This document shows, piece by piece, positions 20,714 through 32,752 of a stretch of DNA of 64,000 bases (its first letter is position 1; each line of letters begins with the position of its first letter). Under the pieces are notes generated by a model that worked only from the letters and a program-made list of their open reading frames with translations, did no database searches and was not told the DNA's origin. The translations under genes were made by a program, and so were the position numbers. Source of the stretch: Allantophomopsis cytisporea (Eukaryota > Ascomycota > Leotiomycetes > Phacidiales > Phacidiaceae); assembly GCA_024752435.1 (NCBI GenBank), contig CP103035.1:1984001-2048000 (forward strand), written 5' to 3'.

Positions 20714-23700
20714 TCATGCACGCCTTTTGCTTTGACGCGCCTCAATTCTTCCAGAGTAATGTCTCTTCTCTTTGAGTAGGATAGACTCTACATCATCGTA
20801 TCGCTGTGTACGGCATGCACAATTTTCGATAGATACTTTGGAATTGGTGATATGATCCGGTCGCCCAAACGGAGCGATAAGCATCTGCTGTTCTTGAAAC
20901 CAAGATACACTCCGTGGAAAACCGCTTATACTTTGCCGAAAGAGACGACTGAAAACAAGTTGTATGTTCTCCACGTCATCTGGATGCCGAATGGAGAACG
21001 ATACGGTCTTTTGGAAGAGTCCACAGTGTTGGCAAACGTCATCGAGGCTGAGAAGTCCAAGATAGTCTCCATTATTGAAAACAAAATGAACTAGAGGATA
21101 TTCTTTCAGAATGCTTTGCACCAATGCTTGACTGTTTGGACTTCGACAAAGGATTGATCCGTAACACGTAAAGATACCACCAATACGTCGCAAGCTCCCG
21201 TCCAATTCAAAGAAGAATGAGGAGGCCTTTAATGCCCGTGCAATACTTTCCATATCTCCTGGGTAATTTTGCACCTGATCTTCGAGCTGGGCCATCTTGT
21301 CCACGTCATTCAGCTCTGGTTCCTTTTCCGTAAGGGGTAGATTAAGTCGAAAGTGTCTACCTTTTACTTCCTCTTCCAGACCTTGGTAATGATCTTTCCA
21401 GCTTCTTTGACCATCCAGAGATAAAGAAGACATCGAAGCTCGATAGAAGCGTGCAATGAACCCATCTTGAAAGATATTACGAAAATTTGATGCCTTTGGC
21501 GAACCCTGCTGTTGGTGAAAGCCGGTACCGATTGAGAGTACGAAGTCGAAGTCTGCCCCTTTCCATATGCGCTGCCCCTCTCTGAGACCCGGTCTCACAG
21601 GGTTATTATACCGCAGACCCCCATCTTGAAAAGTGCCCAAAGCTGGAAGGGCCTTTGTCCGGAAGTAACTTTATGCATTTCCAATTTAGCAGTGAGCAAT
21701 ATAAGGACTATGAGAGACTTACCCTGGAGCTGCCGTAGTGCATCTTGCCCTGCATTTTGTTAGTTAAGACAGAGGAGATAGGGTTGCACGTACGCTTCCC
21801 AAGTCAGTACCTCATTTTCAGCCTGGTATGCTCTTAGATGTCGGTAACCTAGTAGCTTATGTCAGTACCACACAAGTTATTGATTTTGAATCTTTACCAG
21901 AATCTGTTTCGACGTCGACAATTCCATTGTAGTTAGTAAAGAGACAAAGATCTGCTGATGAAATAGTTGTTGCAGTGATGGCAACCTTTATACCTGATGG
22001 CTTATGCTTTACTATACCAAATAGTGGGTCCTCTCCGAAAGCTTCTATTAAAGTTTCTTCAAGAGAAGTAACATTGTGTTGGCCGTCAGTAATGCATGAT
22101 CTGATGAACCTAAGTGTTTGAGATATGAATGATTGTGAGGGTGCATGTCCAGAGGAAAACACACGATATGCAAATTTATGTAAAAATTCTAAGCACTCGC
22201 GTATAGTCCAGTTTTTATGGAGGAGTGCAAGAACAGCTAACCCACCTAAAATCAAGTTAGCATGATTCTTCCTTTTAGATCAAGATAACTCCCCTGAACT
22301 GGACCCTATTCCGAAGTCGATATGTTCTTGGAGAGGATAAGGGAGTGCAAGTTTCTGATCAAGCGCTTCTAGAAATCGCAGAGCAACTCCGACTTTGACT
22401 CCGCCACCATCGAGACTTAGCATTCTTTTTTGGGCAGTTGGTGGCGACAGTCGTGCTTGGAAGTTCACTTCTGATTGACACATCACGCATGATTGAATAA
22501 GAAACTGATATTCAAACCCTCGTGTTGGCTTCCCATAGACTTGAATACACGTGTCGCATATAGCATGACCACAACTTTGGACATGTTCTACTTTTCTCCG
22601 AAGACATATGAGACAGGTGCGTGTTGTCTTAAAAGCAGTCCATAAGCTGCAGTGTCTCTGAAGGTCTTGTTGTCGTATCAAGGCGGAGGAGTAACTGTTT
22701 TGTTCCATTGACGAAAACATCGCTAGCATATGCGTCTCGATGTCTCCACAGACTAATTCAGTACAAAGGTTTTGCTGATCGTTGAACTTTTGGAAGCCAC
22801 GGATACATTGGGCTTGATATAAGGTACGGAAGACTTGCTTCGGATCGAAATCTAGTCGTAGTCAGTATATGAAAGGGATTAGATGGGGGTGATGATATTT
22901 ACGATGCATCCCGGGAGGATATGAATCCAATATAATAGCGGAAGCAACGAACGAAGGCGGGATACTAGATGGCAATTTGTACTGCAGACTAAGCTGTAGG
23001 TAATTATATATGTGGGTTTGAAAATCATTGTTGAGGGGGTTGTATTTTCGGGAAGACTCGATAAAGTTGAAAGGCTTTGCTGGCTGTTCAACGAACGATT
23101 TGAGTGCCAGTTCAAAAAAGATGGCCGTGTGATCCATAGAGAAAAGGGTTCGGTGCCTCTTTTTCTCCTCACGCACGATATGGGATTGCTGAGTCACAAT
23201 ACTCTTCAATTCCTGAAACTGTGCCTGAGACGGACGCGACTGGGCAATGTTAACAAGAGTAACAGCTGCAAATGATTCGAAGAATTTGGGGACAGAAGAT
23301 ATTTCCGAATAGATATGAGGCTGGTCGACTCCAAAGGCAATTTCCGACATACGCGTCACAAAAATGACTCGTGGGCGTAGGGTAACTGGTAGATTGGAGC
23401 CAGATCCAATGGAGGCTAAACGCTTCAGTCTAGATATGACTGTGGCAACGCCTCCATCATCGTCAGCGAAAATGCAAAAAATGTCTGTAAACAATAATAA
23501 AACTTTAGCCTGGAGATGATCGATAAGGTCCTGTGATCGCGATATTTCTCCTTCGTCTAGCCATGGCAGCGAATACTGGTGATCGTCGTGGCAGCTGTTA
23601 AGCTTTGGCTCTCTCACTGCAGCAGTCCGGCTCTTGCGAACATCAGCAATGAGTATAGGATATACATCATCGATAGTGCTCGGATCGATACAAATATTTG

Positions 23701-24178
23701 CAAGACCGGTATTGCGACGATTCAGAAGTTCGTTGCCAGGAAAGAGTGCTTTCAGCGCGGAGTTCTTGATGGTGGAACCAGTAAAAGACAGTAACGTAGG
23801 GTATTGGCTCGCAGATTGTGGAAGTTGTCTTGCGATCCTCTGGAGTCGTTCTCCATGGTGGATAATTAGGTCCCCTGGTGCCTCTTGCACACGCAACCAC
23901 TGGATGTGAGAGCATAGCAGCATTGATGAGATGAATGAAGAGACAATAGAACGATGAGTTATATGAGAGGACAGATAGGAAAGTTGTCACTTATATATAA
24001 TATTCTACTCACAGGGATGAGTACCCGTGGTATCTTCGCCATCGACTCCAAGGTGAATGATTTCTGATCCCATCAATATTGGTACCGATCTATAATTTAC
24101 TGTTGTAATTGAGTTAGGTGTGACTTGATGTGCCATCACAAAGGAATCGAGAGACGACGAGCTGGAAGTGAGGGCCAT
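20714..24178 (-). CDS. GTPase-like/RING-like/patatin phospholipase fusion, possibly inactivated
   Basis: Model: exons 24178-24013, 23899-22903, 22851-22294, 22245-21898, 21848-21794, a 27-nt microexon 21749-21723, and 21668-20714. The N-terminus (exon 2) aligns in order with a fungal P-loop GTPase-like region, but the P-loop reads FTGSTIKNSAL without GKS/T, so nucleotide binding is unlikely. A Cys-rich RING-like segment follows (CLICLRRKVEHVQSCGHAIC, DTC, SCVMC). The patatin domain has the oxyanion motif DGGGVKVG, nucleophile motif GSSSG and catalytic DGG (TFQDGGLRYNNP). So the serine/aspartate dyad is kept, implying lipid acyl hydrolase activity. Two defects: the donor after GSSSG reads GGGAGT where GTGAGT is expected, and the exon 1-2 join is off by one base. 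Either a recent pseudogene or a variant with altered splicing or start (ATG at 23923 in exon 2). Confidence 0.7.
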
Positions 24179-24473
24179 CTCGAAGGGGAAGAAAGAAGGC
24201 CAAGATTCTCCTCTCGGATATTCTCATCACTGGATTTATACACCCATCAATATTCTGATGCAATGTTCGACAGGATACTACATGTCCAAAAAGTGTATTA
24301 AGGGTTATCTCGTTGATGAATGTGGGTCATGAGTCAACTTACACGCCTTGATGGGCGTCGACTTTGCTCCACTCGAGTCGTTTGAATTGACCCTTTTCAT
24401 TCAACAAGACTCTTTCCATTGACCCTCAAAGAACTGATGAATATAAAACCCGCTCTTCGAACACATTACAATC
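24179..24473. promoter_or_regulatory. Divergent promoter region
   Basis: The 295 bp between the divergent starts of the patatin gene (24178, minus) and the coiled-coil ORF (24474, plus). CT-rich stretches and TATAAAACC at about 24442 lie upstream of the plus-strand ORF. The region plausibly drives both; no specific operator recognised. Confidence 0.35.
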
Positions 24474-24968
24474 ATGTTTCCTCAACACGATATCGTCCAT
24501 CAATTTACAACCTCCATCAATTTACACATGCATAATGGCTTCTGTGAGTCGAAAACAATGCTTACAATCAGCATACTGACAGTATTGGAGGAGGCACCAG
24601 ATCCTAACAATTCCGCGGATATCACAACGCCTACCGCTAAATACAACGTTGCTATGGCATACGACTGGCAGCAACGCGCGAGAGAAGCTGAGGCGGTCCT
24701 CGACATCGAAAGAAGAAAAGGCGAGCGTGCAAAGCGAATGACAATTCGACTCCAGAATCAGCTGACCGATCACGCACGAGCCATTTGGTGTCACCAAGAC
24801 GATCAAGCGCGGGCCAAGCAGCAGATTGCTCTTTTAACAAGCACCAACATCGCTTTAAATATAGACGTTCAAAAGCTGCAATGTGTGGTGGAAACTTTAG
24901 AGGGTGTCATTCAGATGCTCCATAAGCTGAATGCGAAAGAGTGCTCTCGGCATGAGGACAATGTGTAG
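24474..24968 (+). CDS. Coiled-coil small protein, 164 aa
   Basis: ATG at 24474, single exon, stop at 24968. After about 60 polar residues the protein is a continuous charged helix with heptad-like hydrophobic spacing (WQQRAREAEAVLDIERRKGE, VETLEGVIQMLHKL), which predicts a coiled coil. No membrane segment, signal peptide or known domain. A TATAAAA-like element about 30 bp upstream supports a real transcript. Function unknown. Confidence 0.5.
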   Translation: MFPQHDIVHQFTTSINLHMHNGFCESKTMLTISILTVLEEAPDPNNSADITTPTAKYNVAMAYDWQQRAREAEAVLDIERRKGERAKRMTIRLQNQLTDHARAIWCHQDDQARAKQQIALLTSTNIALNIDVQKLQCVVETLEGVIQMLHKLNAKECSRHEDNV

Positions 24969-25630
24969 AGCAGAGCAAGCATATGTCGCGCACGACGGAA
25001 TGATTATGGCGATGCTCATCATATTTAAGTGCTGCACAACAAATTGCTTCCTTACATGAATACAAATACCTTCTTTTCATTTGCTCATGCCTGTCGCTTC
25101 TTAAATTGTCACATGAGCCACCAATTAAGTTGGAGTGCGTCGTTTCTTGTGCATTGACGAGATTGTTCTTCAAGTACTCAAAGTTGGAACAGAATCCAAC
25201 AACTCAAACCATGATGCAAAGATGCTTTCACCCAAACATGTGGCGGTGAGCTGTCCTACTGCGTACATATGAAAGACCGCCAACAAGGCGTAAAGCTATA
25301 CTGGCACGGCATATAATGACAGATTTTGTACCTGATTAAGCCATAGTTATCATCGAGGATAACCATATATACTGACATTGCATAGCAGGGATCCAATGTG
25401 AAACTTTGTTGAGGTTAATTTGAAAAAAGTGCAATTAAACCCCTTTTCTCCTGCAGTTACCGACATGTCGAACTCTGTGACATTTTTTTATTGCCCAGAA
25501 AACTGTTTAAAGCTTGGAAATCTAGCACTTTCCCTACCTCTTCTATTTTCTTTCAAGCCAGACTTCACTTCCAACGATCCTAATGACGTTGAAATCACTT
25601 CATACGGCTGGTCTGAATAGCCTTTGTTCC
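24969..25630. other. Region upstream of the dynamin gene
   Basis: No gene supported. The first exon of the dynamin gene should lie here, because coding homology starts right after a possible acceptor GAATAG at 25620, but I could not place its ATG. Confidence 0.4.
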
Positions 25631-27771
25631 AAAGATCAACTCGATCTATTAGACTCCATCGATTCTCCCCGTTCACAAGGAATCAGTCATTATGTTTCAT
25701 TGCCACAAATCATAATGTGAGGCGACCAATCATCTGGGAAGAGCTCGGTGCTGGAAGCTATTTCTGGTGTCTCGTTTCCTATTAAAAGCAACTTGTGCAC
25801 TCGATTTCCTACCGAACTAACCCTCCGCAAAAGCTTACAAATCAATGTGAGCGTATTTATTGTCCCACATCACTCTCGCAGCGAGTCTGAGCAGTTATCT
25901 CTTGGCGGTTTCCATGAGACGCTGGACAGTTTTGATGGATTTCCGGTTCTGATCGAGAAGGCGAAAGCAGCGATGGGAATCTCAATACATAGCAAAGCCT
26001 TTTCGAAAGACCTCCCTCGTGTTGAGGTTTCAGGTCCTGATCGACCCCACTTGACTATTGTAGATCTCCCTGGGTTCATTCATTCTGAGATAAAACAGCA
26101 ATCAGCTTCCGACGTCCAGCTGGTGCAAGAGGTTGTTCGATCTTATATGAAAGAATCGAGGAGCATCATTCTTGCAGTGGTTTCAGCGAAGAATGATTAT
26201 GCAAACCAGATCGTCCTGAAGCTTGCCCGTGCTGCCGATAAGAAGGGGCAGCGGACACTGGGCGTTATTACAAAGCCAGATACTCTAGTTGCAGGCTCTG
26301 AGAGTGAAGCTATGTACGCCTCTCTCGCAAGGAATCAGGACGTGGAGTTCCGTCTCGGGTGGCACGTACTGAAGAATATGGACTCGGAGTTGGGAGAGTG
26401 GTCGTTGACCGATCCTTATAAGAAGGAAAAAGAATTCTTTTCACAGGGAATATGGGAAGAGCTTCCTCGATCGATCTTGGGCGTCGACGAGTTACGAAAT
26501 AGGCTAAGCAAAGTGCTCCTCGGACAGATCGCCACAGAACTGCCTAGCTTGGTTGGTGAGATAGAAACCAAATCAACCGTCGCTCACGGTCAATTGCAGA
26601 AGCTTGAGAAACCCCGAGCGACCTTGGATGAACAGCGGCTTTACCTACTCAATACTAGTCAATCCTTTCAGTCTTTGCTCAAAGCTTCTGTCGATGGCAC
26701 CTACAACGACCCATTCTTCGAAGACCCGAAGTCTGAGTCTGGGTACCAGAAGCGCATACGAGCTGTCGTTCAAAATCTCAACCTTGATTTCGCCAAGAAA
26801 ATGGCCAAACAAGGTCACGTTCATGCGATCACTGAGTCAACGGGTACAGACCACATTCCCGCAGGGGTTATTCCTATCACTAGAGACAAATTCATGGATC
26901 ATATAGAGCATCTGATAAGAAGAACTAGGGGGCGAGAGTTACCAGGAACGTTCAATCCTTTGATAGTGGCTGACCTATTCCTTGAGCAGTCAGGTCCATG
27001 GGAGTCAATAGCTTGGACCCATGTTGAGAAAGTCTGGTGGGCTGCTAGAGATTTCCTCAGTTTTATCGCTAATCACATTGCTGACGCTGCAAAATCCAAA
27101 GCTCTCTTACAAAAGGTTTTTGAACCGGCGCTGAATCAGCTACTGGTTACTCTGAATACAAAGACCGCCGAACTTCTGAAACCACATCAGAAAAGCCATC
27201 CGATCACGTGTAATCATTACTTCACCGAGACTCTCCGGATAGTCCGCAACAAGCGAAGCAAGAAGGAATACTCGGTGATTGTCGAGAATTTCTTTGGCAT
27301 TTCCTTACTTGAAGCGTCATCCTATATAAATCGGAGCGTAGATCGTCGCCAGCTCATTACAGCATTAGTGCAACATACAGAACCGGACATGAATCGCTTC
27401 GCATCTTCTGAAGCTTTGGATTGTATGGAAGCGTATTATAAGGTCTGGTTACCCTTGTGTTTCCACTCGCCCCTACTTCATCGATACCATCGCTAAACTA
27501 TATAACCATACGGGTTGCTTTGAAGCGCTTTATTGACAATATAGCTGTCGAAGTAATCGAGACAAAGCTCATGTCTTCGCTCGGAGACATCTTCTCTCCT
27601 GTCGCTGTCTTCTCTATGGCCGCTGATCTTGTGACCCGAATTGCTGGTGAATCTGATGAGAATCGTGCCGAACACGAACAACTAAGGAAACAGTTAGAAA
27701 TGCCACAAACCGCTCTAATATATGCAAGCGCTTTATTGGACTTAGCCTTCTTGGTAAAAAATAGCATCTAG
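25631..27771 (+). pseudogene. Dynamin-superfamily (Mx-like) GTPase, disrupted
   Basis: The frame contains the N-terminal DQLDLLDSIDSPRSQGISHY, VSLPQII, then G1 GDQSSGKSS, G2 RFPTEL, G3 DLPG, G4 TKPD, the middle domain and the GTPase effector domain (RFIDNIAVEVIE, VTRIAGESDENR). This is the complete layout of a fungal dynamin-like GTPase that would remodel membranes. Two lesions: an in-frame TGA at 25718-25720, in the codon just before GDQSSGKSS, and loss of the AG at the last intron acceptor (CATACGG near 27511, where AG is expected after the donor following AYYK). An alternative acceptor at TTTGAAG would delete only four residues. The rest is open for about 590 codons, so inactivation is recent. 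If the TGA is a sequencing error the gene could be functional. Confidence 0.8.
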
Positions 27772-27792
27772 CTTGTTTCACAATAACTACTA

Positions 27793-28098
27793 ATGTCCTG
27801 GGTAGACACAAATGATACCATGGTTCAATTGATCTCCGAATTAGGCACCGCAGATGACAAGTTTGACGATGATAGTAGAATGTCTTTCCGCAGAGACGTA
27901 AGATCGCTCTCCGATAATTCTCTTGGTCGTAAAACCCCGTCCCTCCAGGATGCCGACTTCGACAGTGGCGAAAAATGCGACGAAAAGTCTCCAGCAGAAG
28001 CTACTGAGGTAACGCCAGCACCGCCTCCATTGGAAGATATCTGGAGTCGTACAACCAAGACCTCAAAGAAATTGAAGGGAAGAGCAGGTCAATGGTAA
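27793..28098 (+). CDS. Short acidic Ser/Pro-rich ORF, 101 aa
   Basis: ATG at 27793, 21 bp after the dynamin stop and on the same strand. Polar, probably disordered, with S/D/E-rich segments and a basic end (KTSKKLKGR). It ends at TAA right after CAATG|GTAATC, which could be a splice donor. It may be a detached C-terminal exon of the dynamin gene or an independent small gene; no family recognised. Confidence 0.35.
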   Translation: MSWVDTNDTMVQLISELGTADDKFDDDSRMSFRRDVRSLSDNSLGRKTPSLQDADFDSGEKCDEKSPAEATEVTPAPPPLEDIWSRTTKTSKKLKGRAGQW

Positions 28099-29127
28099 TC
28101 TGAGTATTGATTCAATGAAGACTATGATAGGGGAATTATTTTACGAATGTGGTGGATAAAATCAGACAATTTAATGCTTTTGGTGTGGTATCAACGATGG
28201 GTGGATTACATCCAAGCCATGATGAATACATGACCTCCAATTTTTATTTCCTTTGTCATATAATAAGTAATTTTTCTTCTGATGATGACCTACGAATTTG
28301 ACAACTTTAAACTCTCAAAGATTGTTCAAGAAATTCAACATTTTGAAATCAATTATTTTTGAACCCATTGGGTGGTTGACCCTTTTCAGTGTAACTCACT
28401 TTTCTTTGAATCACCCCTCAATTTTATGATGACTCTCATAAAGGAATATCTTACTTATGTTAAGACTATCAATATCTGATGCGGTCAATTATAGATGGAC
28501 TCTCAAGGAAGAGCACTCTCGAAGTTTTAAGATGTCGCAGATTCCCGCGGGAATGTAACAAAAACTACACCGTTTATAATGGCCCCAAATGTGTATATAC
28601 AATTGACCAGGAAGTCTAACAGAAACGGCCTGTAATACCTCAATAATGCTGAGATACTTTGTTGAAGCAATGCACCCTGAGTAAAGATACGAGCAAAGAG
28701 CCTTAGTAAAATGAGAGCCTTTAGAAAAGTGTCGGCTTCAGAAAATTGACAGCCATTAAAAGCTGCCAGAGCACTTACTATCCATAAGCACCCCATCAAA
28801 TCCCTTTTTAATATGCTTGTAACTTTCTACAGAGCGTTTAGCAGGTATGTGCGTTCGCCATCGGTTTCCTCTCTATCGGTCGCGGAGTGAAGCTGAAATT
28901 AGCTCGACTCTGAAATAGCCTCACAATTAAGCTTATTACGCCATCTTTTATCTTTGCCTCTTCTGCAAAAATATTGTGAAGTGCTGTCAAAATATGAAGA
29001 AAGTAACGAGCTCGAAAATGGTTACGGCAATCCGAGGGGTTTTTATTGGTCCCAGTCCATGTATATTACTAAATACCTCTAATGATTCTTCACCGGCAGA
29101 ACCTGCTGCTCTTGTCCATCTGCGACA
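28099..29127. other. AT-rich intergenic, no supported gene
   Basis: Strongly AT-rich. One minus-strand frame of 90 codons (28527-28799) encodes hydrophobic segments but has no other support. Confidence 0.4.
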
Positions 29128-30556
29128 TCACTCCTTGTTCTCATATCGACGTACAAGAACGATAGCCGCTACGAACTGCTTTCTTTCGTAATTGTTGCGT
29201 TCCATCAATTCATTCAAGACGCTTCCGGTCTTCCGATTCCCCTCCTCCAGCGCTGATTCGAAAAGCTCGAGAGTTTGGTTCAGCAGGTTGTCTTTAGTCT
29301 CTGGAGATCGTTCGATCGAAACTTTTTTGACCAACAGATTTGAGGATGTTCGCATGCCTCAACTTGAACTTGTAATATATGATCCTGTCCATGTCCATCC
29401 TGAGTTTCAGCAATTTCTTTGACCAAAGAGAGCTTGACACATGAATAATCGGTGATTGTGGTCTGAAATGGACAGCACCTAAGAAACACTTAGCCATGAT
29501 GCTTCTCCACACTCAAATAGTCTGATTGACTTACACCATATACGAAATCTATGGCCAAAAGACCATAGAAAGCGACAAGCAGTTGGGCTATGAAGTCTTG
29601 ATCGAGATCAAACATTCCTTTAAAGGTTCTTAGCTGTGATGTACACCAATCGATATTATCTTTCACGTTAGATCTGACCGCTGATTTTATCGAAGGTCAT
29701 ACTTACGTACGTTTTTGATTGCCATCAAGCCATCTTCGAATGCTTGGACAACTAAACCCCAGTGAATAGTTGGCGTGATTACAGAGTAAGTGCGCGACCT
29801 GATGGATATATTCCATTCTATAGGAGTTCTGAGGATCGATAATGCTCGTGAGTTTGTCAAAATGATCTATGAAACAGCAGTATCGTCTTGAAATGACTCG
29901 AACATGACTCTGACAGAATTCCTACAAAAGTCAATAGTCTTTGAACACGTGACTAGAACAGTGGCACCTACGATCAGGACCTGCCACTCGTTATAGAACC
30001 CGGCAACGCAATTCTCCCCTGGAATGTAGAACATAAGTTCCTCTATCATTATGTCTATATCAGGCATCGTTGAGTTTTTCATGAAAGCGAACTCCTGGAG
30101 GAAGTTTCTCTTGTCGTCCAGACGATCATAATAATTATAAACGGACACTATGAGAGCACGACTTCGATGATCGAGAGTATCAAGGAGTACGTTATCAATG
30201 ATGCTGGGAGGAATCTCAATGGAGGGGGATATCCTCCAACAAATTCGGTTTCCCCAAAGGGTTTTTAATGCAGCAAATGAGATGCTCTGAGGTTTTTAAC
30301 GGTGAGCTCTTAGCTCCTCGCATGAACGGGACATACACTTACTGTGAAATACTCGACGACATTCATATAGGAGTCTATATTTGCTTCTTCTAGGAGCCGT
30401 GATCGTTGACTTTGATAGGAAAGCAAGGTAGGGAGAGGCATCTTGAGTATCGAGACAAAAATTCGATACGGTAGTGAAGCTTGGAATGAAGATTCCAACA
30501 AGCTGTATCTCAAGTGTTGGTCGTTGGCGTTCAATGGTTCTCTCTATGAGTAACAT
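29128..30556 (-). pseudogene. Uncharacterised multi-exon fungal gene with frame breaks
   Basis: Minus-strand pieces assemble into one helical protein. It runs LPYRIFVSILKMPLPTLLSY; intron; SFAALKTLWGNRICWRISPS; IEIPPSIIDNVLLDTLDHRS; RALIVSVYNYYDRLDDKRNF; MIEELMFYIPGEN. A break follows near 29870, then DHFDKLTSIIDPQNSYRMEY and IRRWLDGNQK. After the intron 29704-29655 (GTACGT...GAAAG) come DNIDWCTSQLRTFKGMFDLD, a hydrophobic helix, and another intron (GTAAGT...CTTAG). The C-terminal part (ERSPETKDNLLNQTLELFES) is in yet another frame. The order resembles a family of fungal proteins of unknown function. At least one one-base shift (near the TTTCATAG at 29870) suggests decay. No function proposed. 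Confidence 0.45.
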
Positions 30557-30946
30557 TGAGTGAGACTCGTCGACCGAAAGCTAAGAAGCGTTTTTATTCA
30601 TATGTCATCACTTCTCTTCTCTGGCGTCAGCAGACTTGGGATGCTCCCAGCATGTCGGGTATTAATCTTTGCACACCTCGTTGAGTATCCTCGGCGTTAT
30701 CCACAAAAATGGTAGGATCCACCGTATTTCGAAGAAAAAAAGAGCAAATCGAGACCGCAGAAAAAGTCAAGAATCGACTAGGGCTTGTTTGATTGTAGAG
30801 TCATCGCGGACCGGCCCTGAGTCATCTGGGTCGAGGATACTCGTCCAGGCTGAAAAGTCTGACCCTCGATGTCTTACGTACTGTAGTATCATATCCTCGG
30901 TAGACCTGTCATCATACTAGGGAGACAATTATCTAGGATCCAAATT

Positions 30947-31595
30947 CTAGCGCGGAGATAGGAGAACTTGCGTACACCCATGGTTCTCAATGACACCTGT
31001 GATCATCATACTCCACTCTCCGAGACACACACCGCTTGTTTGACGCATATGAATGTACAATACATCATTTCCATTATTGGACACCACTAGTCCATTTGTG
31101 CAAATGTAAGAGCTGATGCTCCTGCGTTTCTTAATGGAGGTTAGCCTAAGTTCTCGTGCTTGCGAATCTCCTAGACAACGTTGGGAGTCGATAACTGTTT
31201 GATTAGCTCGTCCCATCATACCTAACGTAGTATGAAATCCACTATAGCGACAACATGATTTGCGTTCAAGATACATAATCTGCTGTACGCAGCCATGAAT
31301 TTGTATCATTTGAGGAGATCGGACCACTGGAAAACAGTCTCTGCAAATATAAGTCTTTGTTTGAATGCGGAGTTTTAAAGACACTGATTCCTAATATAAG
31401 CGTGTCTGTAGTTCTATGGAAGGTCCAAGAGATAAAATGTAGACTTTGTTGATACGTGACGCCAAGGATAACACTTGAGATACTGGCCACGAAGACGGCC
31501 TCCGAAGATATGGAATTGAGTTTCTCACACCCATACGATAGTAACCTGCTGCCTGGATTACGTAGAGAGTTTAAATTTGTTTGGCGAGGAGGCAA
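30947..31595 (-). CDS. Hypothetical two-exon candidate
   Basis: Two overlapping minus-strand frames, 31595-31266 and 31384-30947. The second would follow a possible intron GTGTCT...ATTTGCAG at about 31381-31338. The second frame contains six cysteines in its first 50 residues (CRDCFPVVRSP, YLERKSCCRYSG). No ATG in good position and no recognised family. Weak candidate. Confidence 0.25.
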
Positions 31596-32130
31596 TGGCC
31601 GAGGTACATGCTATCTTCCGGTGAAATGATCAAGCAAGTGGGCCCATGATGCTGACGCTTTGGTCTTTTCTCAGATAATCTCATTTCGAATTCGTACCTT
31701 TCTTTCAGTATTAATACACCTTGAGAGCCCTTTGAACCTCTCTCATACATCTTGTATCTTCAAGCACAAGTTCTCTTCGTTTTTTGCACACCTGTCATCA
31801 ACACCTTCAATGTGAGTCTATCTGCTTTCAGCCGCCCTCTCCGCAGTACTCTTGTGTTAAGTTTCTTCTGTGAAAAGGATGAACTAACATCAGTTTTTAA
31901 GAGTTTAGCAACATGGCAGTCCAACAGTTCTCAATTGTGAACAATGGCCGTGGTGCATACGATACGACAGGAGTACCAAAACCTCCACCTCCAAAGGCAT
32001 CATAGATATTTGAGGTAAACACGTTATCAGTCACGAATACATCGAAAGACTTCTGTGGCAAGGTCTGGAGTATATCCAGCAGTCCCCAGAACAACGAAGA
32101 CACCGTTGAAGTAGGGAATTGGTTATACAT

Positions 32131-32752
32131 GTGGCAGAATGGAGGATTGGAATATTGGTAGTGATCTTATTTAGAACTTGAACTAGACCGATTCAAGATA
32201 ACTTTTCGCTTGGACTTGGTGAGAATCATGATGCTGTCGTAACAGCTACCGATATAATTCAGGTCTTGGAATTAGAGGAATCCTATTGCAATGTGCTGTC
32301 AAACTGTACAGTTTGTGTAGGAAGACACGGAATTCTGTACACAGGTTGGAATGCGTACACCAGAATGATTGATTGATATATAGAGAAGCCCTCCAAGATT
32401 CGTTACAGTTTTTACACGCTGTGCGGGTAATGTATCCCACTCCCCAATTCGAAGTTGCTCACTTTCGAATATGAGTTACAAGGGTCATACTATGCTCCAA
32501 ATCTACTCACTGATGAGCACGTATTTCAACATTCGGACATTCAATTGAGCATAAATATACATACACTGGTATAAGTATATGCAAATCTGGTTGTACGTTG
32601 TGAGCACTACACACATAGTTTGTAGTATAAGACTGATAAATTTCTCCATCTGTTCTTATGACGCGATAAAGAGGCACAATGGCAGAAATAGGAAAACACC
32701 GAATAGTGAAGATTGTGGAGAAGCTATTACACCGGACACTCCAAGCTACATC
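32131..32752. other. Intergenic, no gene seen
   Basis: 3' flank of the FHA/pseudokinase gene. Nothing recognised. To the left, a 77-codon minus-strand frame at 31897-32130 (with a GGGGFG turn) could be a stray exon. Confidence 0.4.

Noticed and set aside
20852..21094. 80-codon plus-strand ORF inside the patatin gene
   Set aside because: Antisense shadow of the last patatin exon.
25718..25720. TGA before the dynamin P-loop as selenocysteine or stop reassignment
   Set aside because: Filamentous ascomycetes are not known to make selenoproteins, and intact genes here (for example those ending at 61287 and 39300) use TGA as stop.
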